The translations under genes were made by a program, and so were the position numbers. DNA of 64,000 bases, taken from assembly GCA_013297885.1 (NCBI GenBank), contig JAAFIR010000009.1:67001-131000 (forward strand), in the 5' to 3' direction. The stretch comes from Leptospirales bacterium. GTDB lineage: Bacteria; Spirochaetota; Leptospiria; Leptospirales; Leptospiraceae. This document shows positions 1 through 8,325 of this stretch, in pieces (position 1 is the stretch's first letter; every line of letters starts with the position of its first letter). The notes under the pieces were generated by a model, which had not been told where the DNA came from, did not search any database, and saw only the letters and a list, made by a program, of their open reading frames with translations.

Positions 1-1065
1 TAAAACCTTTTTGATTTCTGTTTTAATTACTGGTGAAATAATTCCTTTTTCTGTAATTATAGCTTTTATGTATTTTGACAATGTCACATCAAAACCAGGA
101 TTTAAAGCTTTTGCCCCAATCGGACTAAGTGTGCCTTTTGGGATCAAGTTTTCTCCTTTATGGTTTTTTAAAAAAGAATTTTCAGTTAATTCTTCACTGG
201 CACGAAGCTCTATTGGAATATCTTTACCTGATTTTAATTTAAAATCAAAACTTGTTTTGGTACAAGCTACATAAAAAGGAACATTGTATTCTTTTGCGAT
301 AATTGCTAAATTAGATGTTCCAATTTTATTTGCAGTATCTCCATTGGATGAAATTCTATCTGCACCAACAATTACAGCATCAATTTTTTTTGTGGACATT
401 AACCAAGAAGTCATACCTTCTCCAATTAAATAACATTCAATTTTTTCTTCCATCATCTCAAAGGCTGTTAGTCTTGAACCTTGTTGGTAAGGTCTTGTTT
501 CATCAGCAAATACAGTAACTTTATAACCTTTATCTCTGAGACTTCTAATTACTCCAAGTGCAGTTCCATGACCAGCTGTTGCAAGACTACCTGTATTACA
601 ATGAGTGATTATATTTAGTTCTTTTTTCTTTTTTGAAAATAGAGATGTTCCAAATTCAGATAATTTTAAATTACATTCTAAATCATTTTTAAAATAAGTG
701 TCCGCAAAATCCAATGCAGATTTTTGTAAAATTCTGTTTTCATTTTTTTCGTAAAATTCTTTTGTAAAAATTTTTAAAAATTCTTCTAATGCCAATTTTA
801 AATTTACAGCTGTTGGTCTTGATGATTTTAAAAATTCCACACGACTTAAAAATTCTTTGTATGTTTTTTTATTTTCAAGTTCTAAAACTAAACCATAAAG
901 ACCAGCCATTGCAATTAATGGTGCACCACGAAGAGTCATTTTTTTAATTGAATCCACTACTTCATCTAGTGTTTTACAAATTATAAATTCTTTTGATTTT
1001 GGAATTTTAGTTTGGTCCAAAATAATTAATTTATTTTCTTTCCATTCAATGGATTTTAAATTCAT
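1..1065 (-). CDS. mtnA: S-methyl-5-thioribose-1-phosphate isomerase, 3' end cut by window edge
   Basis: The frame is open from the ATG at 1065 to the left edge, 355 codons, close to the usual 350-370 of the family, so only a few C-terminal residues are missing. MtnA converts methylthioribose 1-phosphate to methylthioribulose 1-phosphate in the cytosolic methionine salvage pathway. Visible motifs are RGAP (residues 46-49), HCNTG with the catalytic Cys156, DETRPYQQGSRLT (188-200), VGAD with the catalytic Asp236 and NGDTANKIGT. The Cys/Asp spacing matches the pair known for the Bacillus enzyme. The gene stands alone, divergent from the 1344 operon. No convincing Shine-Dalgarno is visible upstream. 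Confidence 0.96.
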   Translation of the reverse strand, partial: MNLKSIEWKENKLIILDQTKIPKSKEFIICKTLDEVVDSIKKMTLRGAPLIAMAGLYGLVLELENKKTYKEFLSRVEFLKSSRPTAVNLKLALEEFLKIFTKEFYEKNENRILQKSALDFADTYFKNDLECNLKLSEFGTSLFSKKKKELNIITHCNTGSLATAGHGTALGVIRSLRDKGYKVTVFADETRPYQQGSRLTAFEMMEEKIECYLIGEGMTSWLMSTKKIDAVIVGADRISSNGDTANKIGTSNLAIIAKEYNVPFYVACTKTSFDFKLKSGKDIPIELRASEELTENSFLKNHKGENLIPKGTLSPIGAKALNPGFDVTLSKYIKAIITEKGIISPVIKTEIKKVL

Positions 1066-1343
1066 AATAAACTCATTTTTATTTTTGTTTAGTTAGACAA
1101 TTGTTTTTCAATTTGCTAAATTCTTTGTTTTTTTAAAAAGAAAGATTCTATTTTATGACAACATCAAAATTTTTACAATTTAGAAAGAAAGTTTTTAGTT
1201 TGGATAAAAAGTTTCCTATTCATTAAATGTCAAGTATACAAAAAAAAATCTTAATACAAAAAAATTAAATTTTATATTTTATTTTAATTAAAAAAAATAA
1301 TATTTCTTGACTAAATTATTTTATTTGTGAGCATTCCTGTATT

Positions 1344-2021
1344 ATGTTAGAAAAAGGTTCAAAAGAAAGACCCACTGGAAATTTAATTATCTATTGTCAT
1401 GTCATCGGAGAAAATCCTTTTCAATCAGGATCTCAAATAATTGCTTCCAATGTTGTAGTTAGTTTTTTAAAAATAAATGACAATTTTCCTGTGGTAACTT
1501 TTCCACCTATTTCGTTTGAAAATTTGGATGAGTTAAAAAAAATTTTAGTTCAGAACGAAGACCTTTATGATTTAGCAAGACTCCCTGATTTCAGGATGCC
1601 TGAAGAAAAAGAACAAGGAAATCAATACATACAAAATAGAATGGAACAATACAATCATTTTGTAATGAAATATGTTGACCTATGTAAAAATCGAGAAAAT
1701 TCTCCTTTGCCCCTTTTAAATGTTGAAGGACCAAAAGATTATATTGAAGCTTTGAGAAAATTGTCTACTGAATTCAGAAGTTCCACTGGAATTGTAAAAG
1801 ACACAACTCAGTTAAAATTAGAAAATTTCATAACTGAATTTTCTCCTGCATATCCACAATTTGATTTAAGCAACTATCAAAAAGCTTTGTTTTTCCCAGG
1901 TCAAAAAGGTGAAGTTTTAGTAAGGTTATATATTCAAAAATATGAAGCAATTCAAAACGAAAAATATGAAACTGCATCATTATTAAAAAAACAAATTTAT
2001 GAATTAGAACATAATGGATAA
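1344..2021 (+). CDS. UvrB/UvrC-motif protein of unknown function
   Basis: This is a 225-residue soluble protein. The only recognisable element is a C-terminal UvrB/UvrC-type helical hairpin (about residues 190-222, pattern YEAIQNEKYETASLLKKQI). In UvrB and UvrC this motif makes protein-protein contacts, and it also occurs in Clp-associated McsA-like proteins. The remaining 190 residues match nothing I can name; a stretch with FPPISFENLDELK is near residue 55. It is the first gene of a chain of six genes that overlap by 4-11 nt (1344-6370). A TTGACT lies at 1307-1312, but no matching -10 box is clear. A direct DNA-repair role is not supported. Confidence 0.75.
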   Translation: MLEKGSKERPTGNLIIYCHVIGENPFQSGSQIIASNVVVSFLKINDNFPVVTFPPISFENLDELKKILVQNEDLYDLARLPDFRMPEEKEQGNQYIQNRMEQYNHFVMKYVDLCKNRENSPLPLLNVEGPKDYIEALRKLSTEFRSSTGIVKDTTQLKLENFITEFSPAYPQFDLSNYQKALFFPGQKGEVLVRLYIQKYEAIQNEKYETASLLKKQIYELEHNG

Positions 2022-2433
2022 AGAAAGCTTCAATAAGCTTTATCAAAATACAAATTATAAAATTAATTCTCCAGAAATTTTAATTATTTTAGATGAAAGA
2101 AATCCTGAAATTGATAATCTGTTAAAGAAAGTAAATAAAAAATCTTGGGCATTTCTTTCTGCTTATAATCCATATTCGATTTTAGTTCCTGAAGAACAAA
2201 ATTTTTCAAATCAAAAAAAATTAAAAAAAATTTTAGAGGATGAAAATTATTTTTTTTATGAAGGAATTGGTACAAGTAAAGATAACTCTTTCCCAGAAGA
2301 ACAAAATTTTTTGATTTTGGGTATTAGTTTAGAAAGAACAATAGAACTCGGATTAGAATTTGAACAAACTGCATTTATTTACGCTGAATTTGAATTTGAA
2401 GCAAAATTAATTTTTACTTCTGAGGATAAATGA
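2014..2433 (+). CDS. DUF3293 domain protein
   Basis: This 139-residue cytosolic protein covers a whole DUF3293 domain. The family pattern is visible: WAFLSAYNPYS near residues 45-55, a pair PEEQNF (about 59 and 94) and FLILGISLERTIELGLEFEQTAFIY toward the C terminus. Function is unknown for the family. Its start overlaps the preceding stop by 8 nt and its stop overlaps the next ATG, so it is probably translated by coupling within the 1344-6370 operon. The start fits the normal family N terminus. Confidence 0.82.
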   Translation: MDKESFNKLYQNTNYKINSPEILIILDERNPEIDNLLKKVNKKSWAFLSAYNPYSILVPEEQNFSNQKKLKKILEDENYFFYEGIGTSKDNSFPEEQNFLILGISLERTIELGLEFEQTAFIYAEFEFEAKLIFTSEDK

Positions 2434-3422
2434 AGTTAATTGATAATTCTGGATTTCCCAAATTCGGAAGATTCGATTTTGAATTTAATGAAATTAATTA
2501 TAAGGATTATAAATACTTAAACCCATATGGTAAAGAAATTTTCGGACTAAGAAAAAAATTAGCATATAAATCTTTTCAATATCTTGGTGGAATATCTGAA
2601 AAATTAATTTTAGGTGTTGCAATCGCAGATTTAAAATTTATTAATTCTGCTTTTGTGTATATTTATGATACAATAAATAAAAAAATCATTTATGAGAATT
2701 TTAAAAATTTATTTTCTTTTGGAATTGATTCAACCAATTTACCTGGAACTGGTTCAATGAAATTTAAGAAAAGAAATATTAAAATCGAAATGAATAAAAC
2801 TTTAGATTCAAAACTTTTAAAGTTAAATTCGAAAAATATAAAATTAGATTTGGAATTTATTGAAAAAAAAATTGAACCACTAAGAATTTGTACTAAAAGT
2901 GGAGTAAATTCTTGGGTATATGTTCGTAAAACAGCCGGTTGTAAAATGGTAGGAAAAATTGAATCTGAACTTGGAAATTTTAATGCAGAAGATTTGAGTA
3001 TGTTTGGTCATAATGATTTTAGTCTTGGTTATATGAGAAAAGAAACATTTTGGAATTGGAGTTTTTTTAATTCTAAAATAGAAGAAAATATAATTGGAGT
3101 AAATTTATCATCTTCAGTAAATGAAACTGAATTTTCTGAAAATTCAATTTGGATAAATGGTAAATTGTTTCAACTTCCTCAGGTTAGTTTTATTTATGAT
3201 AAGTTAAATTTAATGAATGAATGGAAAATAGTTTCTTCAGACAAATCCATCGATCTAAAATTTATTCCAGAGGGAAATTATAAGGAAAGTATTAATGCTT
3301 TCATACTGGGTTCTAATTTTAATCAGTTATATGGAAAGTATTCGGGAAAAATAAAACTAGATATTGAATATAAGTTTACAAATATTTATGGATATGCCGA
3401 AGACCATTATGCAAAATGGTGA
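2430..3422 (+). CDS. DUF2804 family protein
   Basis: The protein has 330 residues and full DUF2804 length. Supporting pattern: FGLRKKLAYKSFQYLGGISEKLILGVAIADLKFINSAFVYIYD (residues 39-83), which matches the N-terminal 'K-W-Y-G-E-LGVAIADLGY' block of the family, and a central block with SWVYVRKTAGCKMVGKIE and NWSFFNSK. Family members are beta-rich, resemble lipid- or hydroxylated-substrate-binding proteins, and have no proven function. No signal peptide is visible. ATG overlaps the DUF3293 stop (ATGA-type), and the next gene starts inside its last codons. Confidence 0.8.
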   Translation: MKLIDNSGFPKFGRFDFEFNEINYKDYKYLNPYGKEIFGLRKKLAYKSFQYLGGISEKLILGVAIADLKFINSAFVYIYDTINKKIIYENFKNLFSFGIDSTNLPGTGSMKFKKRNIKIEMNKTLDSKLLKLNSKNIKLDLEFIEKKIEPLRICTKSGVNSWVYVRKTAGCKMVGKIESELGNFNAEDLSMFGHNDFSLGYMRKETFWNWSFFNSKIEENIIGVNLSSSVNETEFSENSIWINGKLFQLPQVSFIYDKLNLMNEWKIVSSDKSIDLKFIPEGNYKESINAFILGSNFNQLYGKYSGKIKLDIEYKFTNIYGYAEDHYAKW

Positions 3423-4459
3423 GTCAATTGAAACTTTTGATTAGTTTATTAATTTTGTTACAACTAAATTGTTTTTCATATTTATTTCATGTGAGCAAAG
3501 AACAAATTAAAATTATTTTGAATAGAAAAAAAATTTCTGAATTAAAAGAGAATTCAAAAATAAGTCAAGATACAAAAGATAAATTAATCTTGGTTGAAAA
3601 AGTAAGAGAATTTAGTATTAATGAAATTTATTTAAACCAAAAAGGAGGTTATATTTATTTTACAGAACTAGATAGAAAACAAGTTGGCTGGAATGTCTCT
3701 GCATCTTATCCATTAAAATTTGAATCTTTCACTTGGTGGTTCCCATTTGCCGGAAGAGTACCATATAAAGGTTTTTTTGATATAGAAAAAGCAAAAGAGG
3801 AAGAAAAAAAATTAATAGAACTTGGTCTAGATACAAAAATTAGAATTATTGGTGGCTACTCAACACTTGGTTGGTTTTCAGACCCAATTCTTTCTCCTCA
3901 ACTTAGTATTACAGAAGATGAATTAGTTTCACTTGTAATTCATGAATTATCTCATGCAACAGTATATTTTCCAGGAGATTCGAACTTTAATGAATCTTAT
4001 GCAAATTTTGTAGAAACAATTGGAACTGAAATATTTTATGAGAAATTTGATTTTGAAAAATTAAATTCAATCAAAGTCAAAAGAGAACAAAGAAAAAAAG
4101 AATCTAATTTAGTAATATCAGAAGTAAAAAAAACAGCTGGAAAATTAAAAGAAGCTTACCAAAATAAGAATTTATCTGACAAAGAAAAATTACTTGAGAA
4201 AGAAAAAATCATAGAAGATTATAAAAACACTATCATTAAAAATAAAAAAATTTTTAAAGTATTTGATGAAGAAAATTTTAAAAAACAAAAACTAAACAAT
4301 GAAAACTTTATTGGAATTTTGAGATATAATTCAGGAACTAGTTTTTTTTCAAAAAAATTTGAAGAATCAAAAAAAAATTTCAAAATTTTCCATGAAAAAA
4401 TAAGAGAATTGCAAAAATTGACAAACGAAGAAAGAGAAAAATTCTTAAATGAAGGATAG
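3416..4459 (+). CDS. Predicted lipoprotein aminopeptidase (COG4324-type metallopeptidase)
   Basis: A 347-residue exported protein. The first 19 residues form a lipoprotein signal ending LQLNC (Cys19). A zinc-peptidase motif HELSH is at 176-180, followed by FNESYANFVE (191-200), which should supply the third ligand. This is the hallmark of the 'predicted aminopeptidase' family PF10023; the GWFSDPI stretch before the motif also belongs to it. The C-terminal third is lysine-rich and helical. Substrate is unknown; the location would be the periplasmic face of a membrane. It overlaps its neighbours at both ends (ATG at 3416 inside the previous stop region). Confidence 0.85.
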   Translation: MVSQLKLLISLLILLQLNCFSYLFHVSKEQIKIILNRKKISELKENSKISQDTKDKLILVEKVREFSINEIYLNQKGGYIYFTELDRKQVGWNVSASYPLKFESFTWWFPFAGRVPYKGFFDIEKAKEEEKKLIELGLDTKIRIIGGYSTLGWFSDPILSPQLSITEDELVSLVIHELSHATVYFPGDSNFNESYANFVETIGTEIFYEKFDFEKLNSIKVKREQRKKESNLVISEVKKTAGKLKEAYQNKNLSDKEKLLEKEKIIEDYKNTIIKNKKIFKVFDEENFKKQKLNNENFIGILRYNSGTSFFSKKFEESKKNFKIFHEKIRELQKLTNEEREKFLNEG

Positions 4460-5180
4460 ATTTTTAATTCTTTTTGTTTTAGTAAGAAGAGATTATGCAA
4501 TTCAATTTGCAGGTTCAGCTTTAGGAATTTTTTGGGCTTTTATCCAATCTATTTTTTATATTATGATTTATTTATTTATTTCATATTTTTTTGAACATAA
4601 TTTAGATAAGAATAAAATTTCAAATTTGTTTTCAGGTCTATTATTTTGGCTTCCAATTTCTGAAATGTTAATTCGCTCAACTTCTATTTTATCAGAGAAT
4701 CGCAACCTAATCAAAAAGTCTAATTTAGGAATGGATTTGTTTTTACAAATTCCAATCTTTCAAATGATGATTCATTTTTTTGTTTTGTCTATTCCGGTTT
4801 TTTTTATTTTTTATCTTAATCAAACTTTAAATTATTATTTTGTATTTTCTTATATTTGGATTTTTTTTGTTGGAATTAATATATATTTTATAAGTCATTT
4901 TTTAGCTAAAGCAAATGTTTTATTAAAAGACATTACTCCAATTATTCGATTAGTTGCCCAAATTCTTTTTTGGACTTTACCTATTTTAATTCAATTTAAA
5001 AATCCAATTTTTACAATTCATCCATTTTTTTATTTTTTAAAAATATTTAGATTTTTTGTTTTAAATACAGAGATATTTCAATTTCAATATTTCTATTTTT
5101 TTATACCTCATGTTTTATTTTACTTCATGTATTACTTATCCAAAAGAAAATTATCTAAACTAATTTTGGATCATTTATGA
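4449..5180 (+). CDS. ABC-2 type polysaccharide export permease (Wzm/KpsM-like)
   Basis: A 243-residue integral membrane protein with about six hydrophobic helices. The N-terminal region RRDYAIQFAGSALGIFWAFIQ (about 13-34) is the typical cytoplasmic helix and first-TM signature of ABC-2 exporters for O-antigen, teichoic acid or capsule (Wzm, TagG, KpsM). The following gene encodes the matching Wzt-like ATPase, with a 4-nt overlap, so the pair should form the exporter. No glycosyltransferases are adjacent, so the glycan carried cannot be told from context. The ATG lies inside the end of the aminopeptidase gene. Confidence 0.88.
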   Translation: MKDRFLILFVLVRRDYAIQFAGSALGIFWAFIQSIFYIMIYLFISYFFEHNLDKNKISNLFSGLLFWLPISEMLIRSTSILSENRNLIKKSNLGMDLFLQIPIFQMMIHFFVLSIPVFFIFYLNQTLNYYFVFSYIWIFFVGINIYFISHFLAKANVLLKDITPIIRLVAQILFWTLPILIQFKNPIFTIHPFFYFLKIFRFFVLNTEIFQFQYFYFFIPHVLFYFMYYLSKRKLSKLILDHL

Positions 5181-6370
5181 TAGAAATAAAAAATTTATAT
5201 AAAAAATATAGAACTTTTTCTTCAATTAAAGACAGAATTTTAGCTGTATTAAGTTTTGGTTTTTATTCAGGAAAAAATGAATTTTTAATTCTAAAAGATT
5301 TGAATTTCAAAGTAAATGATTCTGAAATTTTGGGGATAATTGGAAAAAACGGTGCAGGCAAAAGCACTTTGCTCAAAACAATTATGGGTGTTAGTGAGTT
5401 TGAAACCGGTGAAATAATTTCGAGTGGAAAAATTCGTTCAATACTCGAATTAGGAGTAGGATTTAATCCAGAATTATCAGGAAAAGAAAATTTATATTAT
5501 AATGGACTTGTTCTTGGTTACACACCAAAAGAAATGAAAGAATTGAAAGATCAAATTTTTTCTTTTGCAGATCTTGAAGAGTTCAAAGATCATTCATTAA
5601 AAACTTATTCTACCGGAATGGTTATGAGACTTGCTTTTTCACTTGCTGTAGCAAAAAGACCAGAGATACTTTTAGTTGATGAAGCTTTGTCTGTGGGTGA
5701 TGCAAGTTTTCAATCTAAATGTATAGAAAAATTTAAGGAATTTAAAAAACTTGGCACAACAATCTTGCTCGTTAGTCATGATTTGAATTTACTTCAATTG
5801 ATTTCTGATAAAATTTTAGTTTTAAATCATGGAAAAAATTTTTATTTGGGAAATCCAAAAACTGCAATTAGTAAATACATTCAACTACTTGGTGAAAATG
5901 AAACAGAGTTGATAAAATTAAAAAATGAAATAATTCAAAATCTATCAGTTCAATTAAAAGCAAAAAATGTTTCAAAAAAAATATTTTCTACTACTGAGAT
6001 AGTTAATTTAAAAATTGAATTTGAATTAAACCAACATTTAGAAGAATTAACAATTGGATTTCATATTGATGATGAAAAAGGGCTAAGGGTTTTTGGAACA
6101 AATTCATTTCATCATAAAAAATACTTTAAAAATTTAAAAGTTAATAAAAAATATATTATAGAATTTTCTTTTCCAATAAATATAAATTCAGGAAAATATT
6201 CAATTGGTCTTGCATTTCATAAAGGTGAAAATCATACAATCAAATCTTATCTTTGGAGAGATGGAATTATAGACTTTGAAGTTGAAAAATCAGGTCTTCC
6301 CAAATTTGATGGTAAAATTTATCTTCCTACAAAAATCAAAGTGGATAATCAAAATGAATCACATCATTAA
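5177..6370 (+). CDS. ABC transporter ATPase with C-terminal glycan-binding domain (Wzt-like)
   Basis: 397 residues in two parts. Residues 1-245 are an ABC ATPase: Walker A GKNGAGKST (56-64), a family-specific signature YSTGM in place of LSGGQ, Walker B EILLVDEAL and the H-loop LVSHD. Residues about 255-397 form a beta-rich domain like the Wzt C-terminal domain, which in O-antigen exporters recognises the modified end of the polysaccharide. It energises the permease encoded just upstream (ATG overlaps its TGA). The gene's last 35 nt overlap the convergent acetyltransferase gene. The export role is well supported; the specificity is not known. Confidence 0.92.
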   Translation: MIEIKNLYKKYRTFSSIKDRILAVLSFGFYSGKNEFLILKDLNFKVNDSEILGIIGKNGAGKSTLLKTIMGVSEFETGEIISSGKIRSILELGVGFNPELSGKENLYYNGLVLGYTPKEMKELKDQIFSFADLEEFKDHSLKTYSTGMVMRLAFSLAVAKRPEILLVDEALSVGDASFQSKCIEKFKEFKKLGTTILLVSHDLNLLQLISDKILVLNHGKNFYLGNPKTAISKYIQLLGENETELIKLKNEIIQNLSVQLKAKNVSKKIFSTTEIVNLKIEFELNQHLEELTIGFHIDDEKGLRVFGTNSFHHKKYFKNLKVNKKYIIEFSFPININSGKYSIGLAFHKGENHTIKSYLWRDGIIDFEVEKSGLPKFDGKIYLPTKIKVDNQNESHH

Positions 6371-6773
6371 GAATTCCATTTGTTTTTTTATAAAATTCAA
6401 TTGCATGATCGTCAACCCTATCTGCTTGAACAAAAACTTCTTCATAACCTAAGTTTTTACAAAAAGAATTAAACTCTTGAATCAAACTCTGACCAATTCC
6501 TTGTCGTTGAAATCTAGTGAGCACAGCTAAATCAAAAATATATGCTAGTCGTTTTTCAGAATAGTATTGTTCCAAAGTATATGCTGTTAAACCCCCCACA
6601 ACTTTTCCTTGATCAATTGCAACAAAAATAAAAAAAGTTTTATCTTCTAAAAGTTTTTGCAAATGAGAATCAATTGGAATTGAAAAATTTATCATTTTAA
6701 ATACTTCTTCAAAAAGAAAAATTAATTCTTTAAATAACCCAAGTTAAGTCTCTTCAACTCGTTTAATATGCAT
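6336..6773 (-). pseudogene. AAC(3)-I-like GNAT acetyltransferase interrupted by an in-frame stop near its N terminus
   Basis: The intact-looking part (ATG at 6695, 119 residues) is a GNAT acetyltransferase resembling the AAC(3)-I aminoglycoside acetyltransferase family: VVGGLTAYTLEQ, YIFDLAV, the acetyl-CoA loop QRQGIGQSLI, EVFVQADRVDD and VIHFDYPL. Family members are about 145-155 residues. Reading upstream in the same frame recovers the missing part: residues LGLFKELIFLFEEVFK follow directly after a TAA (6744-6746). Nine codons before that is ATG 6773 (MHIKRVEET), with a TTAAGG Shine-Dalgarno seven bases upstream. A complete gene of 145 sense codons is thus broken by one nonsense codon. Internal initiation at 6695 could still make a shortened protein lacking the first helix. 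Resistance activity cannot be claimed from sequence. Confidence 0.8.
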
Positions 6774-6859
6774 AATATGACCTTAATCATAATTAGCTAA
6801 AAAATAAGTTACAAATTTTTTTATTTGAACTAATTCATAAATTTAAAATTCTAAATAGT

Positions 6860-6864
6860 AGGAG
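6860..6864 (+). promoter_or_regulatory. Ribosome binding site AGGAG deciding the cytochrome start
   Basis: AGGAG directly abuts the first ATG (6865) but stands six bases before the second ATG (6871). The second spacing is functional and the first is not, so translation should begin at 6871 (MKKLFFLN). Confidence 0.75.
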
Positions 6865-6870
6865 ATGTTC

Positions 6871-7257
6871 ATGAAAAAATTATTTTTTCTAAATCTAATA
6901 TTAATTCTTTCACTAAATTTTTGTGGAAAAAAAGAAGAAGAAAAAACTGAGGAAGTAACACCAGTTGCAACACTAGATGCTGAAACCCAAAAAGGCAAAG
7001 AGCTCTATGATATGAATTGTGCAACATGTCATGGTTCGGTTGGTGCTGGAGATGGTATAGCAGCTGCAAGCTTAAATCCAAAACCAAGAAACTATAAAGC
7101 ACCAGCTTCTGAATGGAAAAATGGAAACACAGAAGTAGCAATTATCAAAACTTTAAATGAAGGAATCAAGGGTTCTCCAATGGTTGCTTACAAACATTTA
7201 GGTGATGATGGAATTAAAAAAATTGCTAAATATGTTGTTCATTTAACAAAGAATTAA
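6871..7257 (+). CDS. Mono-heme cytochrome c lipoprotein
   Basis: From ATG 6871 the product has 128 residues. A lipoprotein signal ends at Cys18 (LSLNFC), followed by a charged Lys/Glu linker. A single heme c site, CATCH (Cys50, Cys53, His54), is followed by GSVGAGDGIAAASLNPKPRNY, and SPMVAYKH near residue 108 offers the distal Met. The architecture is that of small class I cytochromes such as caa3/cbb3-associated CccA or c551-type electron carriers, anchored in the periplasm. It is preceded by a good AGGAG and followed by a structured repeat, so it is likely monocistronic. It stands just ahead of the heme-synthesis operon, a plausible functional link. Confidence 0.92.
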   Translation: MKKLFFLNLILILSLNFCGKKEEEKTEEVTPVATLDAETQKGKELYDMNCATCHGSVGAGDGIAAASLNPKPRNYKAPASEWKNGNTEVAIIKTLNEGIKGSPMVAYKHLGDDGIKKIAKYVVHLTKN

Positions 7258-7262
7258 TTTTT

Positions 7263-7391
7263 GGGCGTTTCTTTCATTTGCTTACTTCTGTCTCACGATA
7301 GTATCATCACAAAGGAGCAAATGAAAGTCGGGCTTTACGCTACTTCTCACCCTGAAAAAAAAGGGTGAGAAACGCTTCAATCCCTAACGCT
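7263..7391 (+). repeat. Structured dispersed repeat, copy 1
   Basis: This copy begins GGGCGTTT and ends CCCTAACGCT. It has two inverted repeats: CTTTCATTTGCT (7271-7282) with AGCAAATGAAAG (7316-7327), and TTCTCACCCT (7344-7353) with AGGGTGAGAA (7362-7371). The second hairpin is flanked by the family modules CGGGCTTTACGCTACTTCT and AGAAACGCTTCAATC. It fills the gap between the cytochrome gene and the sensor kinase gene and could also terminate transcription. No coding potential is seen. Confidence 0.8.
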
Positions 7392-7434
7392 TGTCTTTTT
7401 ATATTGAAAAAAATCTTAGATTTAAAAATAATAA

Positions 7435-8322
7435 ATGAATTTCTTTAAAAATAAAATTATACTTGGTTTAGTTTGGATTACACTTTCTATTTCGCTTGGA
7501 TTTTGGTGGATGGTTCTTGGTTTAAACCAGTCAAAACAAATTTATGAATTAAAAATAGAATTAAAACAAGAAAATGAAGCAAAAGAATTTCTTTTCAGAC
7601 AAAGCAGGATGATTAAACTTGAAGGATCTTTTTTTATTTTACTATTAATTATAGGTGGAAGTACTTTACTAATTTTAACCCATAGAGAAAATTCAAGAAT
7701 CCTTGTCCTTAAAAACTTTTTTGCCACCTTAACTCATGAAATGAAAACTCCACTTGCTTCTTTAAGACTTCAAGCTGAGACATTGGAAGAAGAAATCAAA
7801 TCAAAAAAAACAAGGAAAACAATTTTAAGATTAATTGATGATACAAAAAGATTAGAACTACAAATGGACAAAGCTCTTTATTTAGCTTCATTAAATAGAA
7901 AAGAATCTTTATTTATCGAAAAAATTGATTTAAATGATTTTTTTCATTATATAAAACAAAACTATGAAATTTTAAATTTGAACACAAAAGAAAAAATTTT
8001 TATTAAAGCAGATAAAAAAGCACTTGAAAGTATTTTTAAAAATTTAATCGAAAATTCAATACATCATGGGAGTTCTACAAAAATAGAAATTAGTTATACT
8101 TTAAAAGAAAAATTTGTAGAGATTAGTTTTAAAGATAATGGAAATAGTTTTCAAGGGGAAGCTTCAAAACTAGGTAAATTATATTATAAACATGGAACAA
8201 AAAGTGGTTCTGGAATTGGGATTTATTTAATTATTAATTTAATTTCTAAAATGAATGGTTTAGTAAGTTTTTTTCCAGAAAATAATGGATTTAAAACTAT
8301 AATTTTAATTCCAGGTGAATAG
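7435..8322 (+). CDS. hemK: Sensor histidine kinase, HemK-like (HemKR system)
   Basis: A 295-residue membrane kinase with TM helices at about 8-30 and 62-82 bracketing a short periplasmic or linker region. It has an H-box LTHEMKTPLASLRL (His101), an N-box NLIENSIHHG and a G-box GSGIGIYLI. There is no HAMP or PAS domain. It is followed three bases later by an OmpR-type regulator and then by hemE and hemN. That order matches the Leptospira HemKR two-component system, known to control heme synthesis and degradation, so the symbol is given on context plus family, not on a computed match. The input signal cannot be read from the short sensor part. Confidence 0.82.
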   Translation: MNFFKNKIILGLVWITLSISLGFWWMVLGLNQSKQIYELKIELKQENEAKEFLFRQSRMIKLEGSFFILLLIIGGSTLLILTHRENSRILVLKNFFATLTHEMKTPLASLRLQAETLEEEIKSKKTRKTILRLIDDTKRLELQMDKALYLASLNRKESLFIEKIDLNDFFHYIKQNYEILNLNTKEKIFIKADKKALESIFKNLIENSIHHGSSTKIEISYTLKEKFVEISFKDNGNSFQGEASKLGKLYYKHGTKSGSGIGIYLIINLISKMNGLVSFFPENNGFKTIILIPGE

Positions 8323-8325
8323 ATT

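Noticed and set aside
11-518. Two plus-strand frames at the left edge
   Set aside because: Both are opposite the clearly coding mtnA frame.
1066-1343. Promoter for the 1344 operon from TTGACT at 1307-1312
   Set aside because: No -10 hexamer appears at 16-18 bp; the nearest good one is too far and overlaps the start codon.
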